DNA from: Prinia subflava
Lineage: Eukaryota > Chordata > Aves > Passeriformes > Cisticolidae
NCBI RefSeq assembly: GCF_021018805.1
Contig: NC_086259.1
Coordinates: 372,001-436,000, forward strand
Direction: 5' to 3'
Length of the DNA stretch: 64,000 bases
Part shown: one piece after another, positions 60,253-64,000 of the stretch
How the letters are laid out: the number at the start of each line of letters is the position of its first letter
How positions within the stretch are numbered: the stretch's first letter is position 1
The notes under the pieces: model-generated
Databases searched by the model: none
Told to the model about the DNA's origin: nothing
The model's input: only the letters and a program-made list of their open reading frames with translations
Position numbers and translations under genes: made by a program

Positions 60253-60270
60253 AACCCACTTTGGGGGCCA
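60253..60270 (-). promoter_or_regulatory. Primer-binding site, lysine-tRNA-like
   Basis: Two bases after the LTR end the minus strand reads TGGCCCCCAAAGTGGGTT. From memory the lysine-1,2 tRNA primer site is TGGCGCCCAACGTGGGGC, which agrees at 14 of 18 positions. Lysine tRNAs are the usual betaretrovirus primers. The four mismatches leave the exact tRNA open. Confidence 0.75.
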
Positions 60271-60272
60271 AC

Positions 60273-60594
60273 TGACACAATCCTGTATCCCTCCAAGGGT
60301 CTCAGCTAGCTCAGCCCTTCTCAGGCCTAACAGGATTATATCAAGAAAGACAGGACAAGGATTCAAAAGAGGCTCTCTTACCCTTTTAGCTGCAAGTCCT
60401 TTATTCCAGGTTGATGTCCCGGGAGAGAGAGAGCTCCCGGGGGACAGGGGACCCTTTATCTTAGGGTCTCTGAGGGAGGGGCTAGCTGGCACACAGCCAA
60501 TGGGGTCAGAAGGGGAAGGAAGGGTCAGACTACATGACAGGAGTTCCAGGGGTCCCTGAGGGAGAAGAAACCATTTCCCCAGGGGGATGTAACA
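60273..60594 (-). repeat. 5' LTR of the provirus
   Basis: 322 bp from TGTTACATCC (at 60594) to GGATTGTGTCA (at 60273) on the minus strand, apparently identical to the 3' LTR. It carries the promoter: inverted CCAAT box, TATA-like GATAAAGG, and AATAAA (complement of 60400-60405). Its right flank is GGGGCG, the target-site duplication. Confidence 0.97.
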
Positions 60595-60730
60595 GGGGCG
60601 CAGGCGTCAGTTTCACCCTCTGCTGCAAAATCTCTTAAAACATAAACTTTTACCTGATATCACTTTATACAATTTTATAAATTTCCAATTTATCATAAGA
60701 ACATGAATTAACCATTCCACGTTTATAACA

Positions 60731-63539
60731 ATGACCTGACATGTATCTCTACAATGACGTGAGACTTGTTCCTAGCATCCATGTAAACCTGCATAGGAAG
60801 ATTAGGGACTAAAACACAGAAAGAAAGGGAGCAGGGTTGGAAATCTGCTGTAAAAAGTTTAATATCAAACAGCTTATTTTTAAATAGTAACAGCTCCTGT
60901 GTTATCTTGGGCATCCATTTACTACTATTGGCAGTCAAATCCGGAGGGTGAGCTTATAATTTAATGCTTTACATTAAAGAACTATTCTCATCTAGCACAT
61001 TTGCCTTGTAGCCTCTGCAAATAAATAACAAGTGTGCCATGAATCACGGGCCAGTGAGTGCCCCAGCCAAATGGCTAAAACTGCCCGGGCCGTTTTTTGT
61101 AGCAGTGGAATAGGAAACATTTATTACAGCCATTATGGACAGCCAAGTGATTTAACAGCCAAAGAGGTGTCATTTATATAATGTTACAATTCTTTTAACT
61201 CTGAGAAATAAAATAAGCAAGGATCCAAATGGCCTCTGCAGCTGCACTGCAGCCCCACAAACCTGGGCATTGCTATAAAGTCCATCAAGTAGAGCTGAAT
61301 TTTACAGCTGCACGTTTCAGTGCTCTATCTTGTTGCCTGATTTCAATATCCTCAAAGTTTATGCTGTTTGAAGCACCAATAGAGATAAAATTTCTGTCCT
61401 TGCACTTTGCTTCCTTTGGAAGTTAGAAAAAAACTTGGTAAATCACTTCAGTGACTCACTGTATCACTGCAGAACTGGTTTAGAAATAATAATATTGATG
61501 ACTGGCCATAGCTGCTTCCTTGGGCATGTGTAGTTATATCAGACGTTGCTCATGCTGATGCCATGCTTATGGTCTGGAGGGGAAACAAAGATTTATTAGT
61601 AATAGTGCTCATTTTCCTGTTGTCACAGAATCACTGGGATCTGCTCTTTGAACTGAGCCCTGCAGAAAGAAAGCCACAGATACTGAACTTTAAAGCAAGA
61701 GATAACTGAAAGAAATAAATGTTCCAAACGGCAGAGTGTATTCTGGTAAGCACTTGGAAGACCAGCCTTAATGGGAGACTGGAACAGAGACTGCACTAAA
61801 GTGAAATAATTGCTCAAGGGGTTGATGTATTTTCTGCAAGAACTTGTACATCACCAGAGTTTGAATTGCTTGTCTTCCAGACATTTGGCAGAAATCACCA
61901 GGGGATGTGGGGGTGTTGCATCTGTTCATGGCTAAGGATGGCCTTCAGAAGAACATTCTTACTTGCCTTCTCAAAATCATTTAGAGTTACATCTGCTTCT
62001 TTGCAAGGTATGAAGTTCCTTACCAGGAACTTCTTCACGGTTTTTAATGTTACTGAGTTTTCACTTTGAATTTCACTGTAGGTTTAGAAAATTACATCCT
62101 ATTCTTCATGTGCTCTGTAAAGGGGCCTGTTCAGTCTCTGAATGCAGGAAACTTGCTGAATTTCCCCAGGGTTGTGGATCTTATTATTTTCTATTCGTTG
62201 CATTAATCCTCCTGGGAACCATTCGATTCTTTTAGTCCTTAAAACTTTCAGAGTTCCATATTATTATGAAAGGTTTAACTGAGTTAAAGTTGTTAGGACA
62301 GGGTTTAATTTTGCAGCCCCCATCTTTACAACCTCATGAGGCTGCCTGGTTTGCCCTCCAGTGCATAAAATTTGAGACTCTGAATTGCTCACCTCCAGGA
62401 AGCACTTTTCAAAACTGGAGAGAAAATTGCATAGCAGCAGAACATGAATTGATGTGTCAGTGAACGCCTCTCCCTCCTTATCTGTTGCATTATCTCTTCC
62501 CAGCCGCCTTTCAAAGGATCCCAGGACCTGCTGCTCCAACTGTAACTCTCAGCAATGGTTGAATTCCACTTTTCAGCAGTAATTGTCTCACTCTTTGCCC
62601 TGCAGCTCAAGCAGGATCCTTTTCAGCTTGGGATGGGTTCCTGGCTAGGAGGAAATTGTTTTTCCACTGCCATGTGGGGTCTCTCATCCATAGTTTGTAC
62701 TTCTGCTTCATAAATCTTTCTTGTGAGGGAGTATTTTGGTTTAACCCTCCTTGTCCCTCTTTCCAATGCCAGGGATGTGCCTGTGTGTTAACACAGGACC
62801 TACATCACAAATTCCTTCATCAGTGGATTCTGTGGCTCCAGATAGATCTTTCACAAAGATGTCTTTATTCAGGCAGAATCTGGGCTATTTGGTGGTCTCT
62901 GTGTACAGTAGTTTTGTGCCAAGGTGCAAATCAGGTTAGAAAAATTGACTGCAGTGGAAGATTTGATAGGATGAAGAATGAAAGCTCCTGCTCTGAGAGG
63001 AATAGTGGTGTCTGTTTGTTTGTGTGTTCAGGACTCTACCTCAAAATGTACCTATTCCAACACTGAATTTCAGTGTAGGGTATGGAATGTGTCTCTGGCA
63101 CAGTAGGAGTAAATTTCTAAAGGGACTTGGAATGTAGATTAATAATATACTCAGTATAGATTTCTCTGTACATTTATTATGCATCTCTTCATTTTCTACA
63201 GAATCAGAAACCTCTGCTGTAATTCCAGCTCTAGGAAGCTGACAGGGTTCAGAAAAGATAATCTGATTGCTGCACTTGCAAAGCATCCCTCCCTTCCAGG
63301 ACCAGAGTCAAGGACAATAAAAATACCAAAGGAATAACTATAAATTACATACATCATACTCTACACATCCAGGGATAGTGTTTATCATTAGCTGTGATCT
63401 CTGATCACTCAGTGAGTGTCTGGTCCTGCAAATGCTTTAACCCAGGCAGGACTCTAAGAAATATTCCCAGTAAAGACCATAATGGATCAGAGTTACCAGA
63501 TTGAAACCACTCTTGATTTCCAATTTTTTTTGACAGGCT
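60731..63539. other. Single-copy-looking DNA, nothing recognised
   Basis: About 2.8 kb of AT-rich sequence without recognised gene or transposon. The stretch 60940-61180 is unusually free of low-complexity runs and may deserve a conservation check. Confidence 0.4.
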
Positions 63540-63925
63540 GACAGCACTGGATCTGCTCAGCCTGGGGAAGAGAAGGTTAAGTAGAGACCTGATGGCAGCT
63601 TTCCAGTATCAGAAGGAGATACAGAGAAACTGGAAGGACAATTCTTCTGGAACTGGAGTGACAGGACAAGGCAGAATGGGTTCAAACTGCTTGAGGGGAA
63701 ATTTAGATGGGATCTTGGGCAGGAATTGTTCCCTGGCAGGGTGGGCAGGCCCTGGCACAGGGTGCCCAGAGCAGCTGTGGCTGCCCCTGGATCCCTGGCA
63801 GTGCTCAAGGCCAGGTTGGACACTGGGGCTGGGAGCAGCCTGGGAGTGTCCCTGCCCATGGCAGGGGATGGAACCAGATGATAGTCAATGTCCTTTCCAA
63901 CCCAAACCATTCTATGATTCTAAAT
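63540..63925 (+). mobile_element. CR1 LINE 3' fragment
   Basis: Plus-strand CR1 3' region: GGATCTGCTCAGCCTGGGG, then CAGGACAAGGCAGAATGGG, GGCAGGCCCTGGCACAGGG and the intact tail AACCATTCTATGATTCTAAATG. Among the best-preserved CR1 ends in the window. Confidence 0.95.
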
Positions 63926-64000
63926 GAACCTTGGCCCATTTGAATGGTCCTCCATTTTTTTCACTCATCGTTTGTTGGGGGTTAGATTTCTTATATTTTT

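Larger units (their letters stand above)
59645..60272 (-). other. Proviral leader (5' untranslated region)
   Basis: 628 bp between the 5' LTR and gag. It holds the primer-binding site, a splice donor and, towards gag, a GC-rich stretch (59760-59925) with a T-rich block (TTTTTTTTTCTTTTTTTTTCTTTCG-like, about 59930-59952). The packaging signal presumably lies here but is not recognisable by eye. Confidence 0.85.
52457..60594 (-). mobile_element. Near-intact endogenous retrovirus, betaretrovirus-like with alpharetrovirus-type env
   Basis: An 8138-bp provirus on the minus strand: 5' LTR, primer-binding site, leader, gag, pro, pol, env, polypurine tract, 3' LTR. Both LTRs are 322 bp with TG...CA ends and appear identical by eye. 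The 6-bp direct repeat GGGGCG flanks it (52451-52456 and 60595-60600), the duplication size expected of alpha- and betaretroviral integrases. Pol and env are uninterrupted; gag changes frame once. It is inserted in the older solo LTR 51960-60730. Identical LTRs, a perfect duplication and open frames together mean a recent insertion that may still be polymorphic. Confidence 0.97.
51960..60730 (-). mobile_element. Solo LTR, ERVL-like family (copy 4), split by a provirus
   Basis: The outer frame of a nested insertion. The left part (51960-52456) begins TGTTATAAATGCC and the right part (60601-60730) ends GTTTATAACA; together about 627 bp. The perfect 5-bp direct repeat ATGAC flanks the pair (51955-51959 and 60731-60735), which proves that both parts belong to one element. 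On the minus strand it has GTATAAAAACC (about 52158) and AATAAACC near its 3' end (about 52000). The provirus at 52457-60594 lies inside it. Confidence 0.9.

Noticed and set aside
1..64000. CRISPR arrays, tRNA, rRNA or bacterial-type operons
   Set aside because: No regularly spaced repeats, no cloverleaf-like gene and no dense coding; the sequence is vertebrate nuclear DNA.

Overview
The window looks like gene-poor nuclear DNA of a bird, most likely a songbird. The grounds are many 3' fragments of CR1 LINEs with the typical GATTCTATGAT-like tails, long terminal repeats (LTRs) of endogenous retroviruses (ERVs) of several ages, and no L1- or Alu-like repeats. I recognise no host protein-coding exon, tRNA, rRNA or CRISPR array. 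The species cannot be named from sequence alone, and unannotated introns or conserved non-coding elements may exist that I cannot see without an alignment.

The outstanding object is a nearly complete, apparently very young provirus on the minus strand (52457-60594). It has two 322-bp LTRs that I read as identical, a 6-bp target-site duplication (GGGGCG) on both sides, a primer-binding site, a polypurine tract, gag, pro, pol and env. Gag-pro-pol is built like a betaretrovirus: gag, a dUTPase-like/protease frame and pol lie in three frames joined by two textbook -1 slippery sites (AAAAAAC and GGATTTT). The envelope is of alpharetrovirus type, with an internal fusion loop between cysteines 9 and 45 of TM and a CX6CC motif. 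Pol and env are open throughout. Gag is split across two frames in a proline-rich, G/C-homopolymer stretch. A strong splice donor in the leader and a strong acceptor just before env suggest the usual spliced env mRNA.

This provirus sits inside an older solo LTR (51960-60730, 5-bp duplication ATGAC). Three further solo LTRs that look like the same family occur at 350-991 (+), 1514-2189 (-) and 49636-50289 (-). The first two form an inverted pair, and the second is itself inserted in another LTR element (1296-3600). That element has a sister copy at 16166-17695; both carry a glycine-tRNA-like primer-binding site directly after the LTR. Shorter class II-like solo LTRs lie at 30536-30894 and 40535-40877, and a set of 0.6-0.8-kb LTRs at 28380-29187, 32622-33250 and 36594-37204.

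The rest is AT-rich single-copy-looking DNA with CR1 pieces, a few microsatellites, and a CR1 region near 40-41 kb that carries a 48-bp tandem duplication and a minisatellite into which an LTR has jumped.
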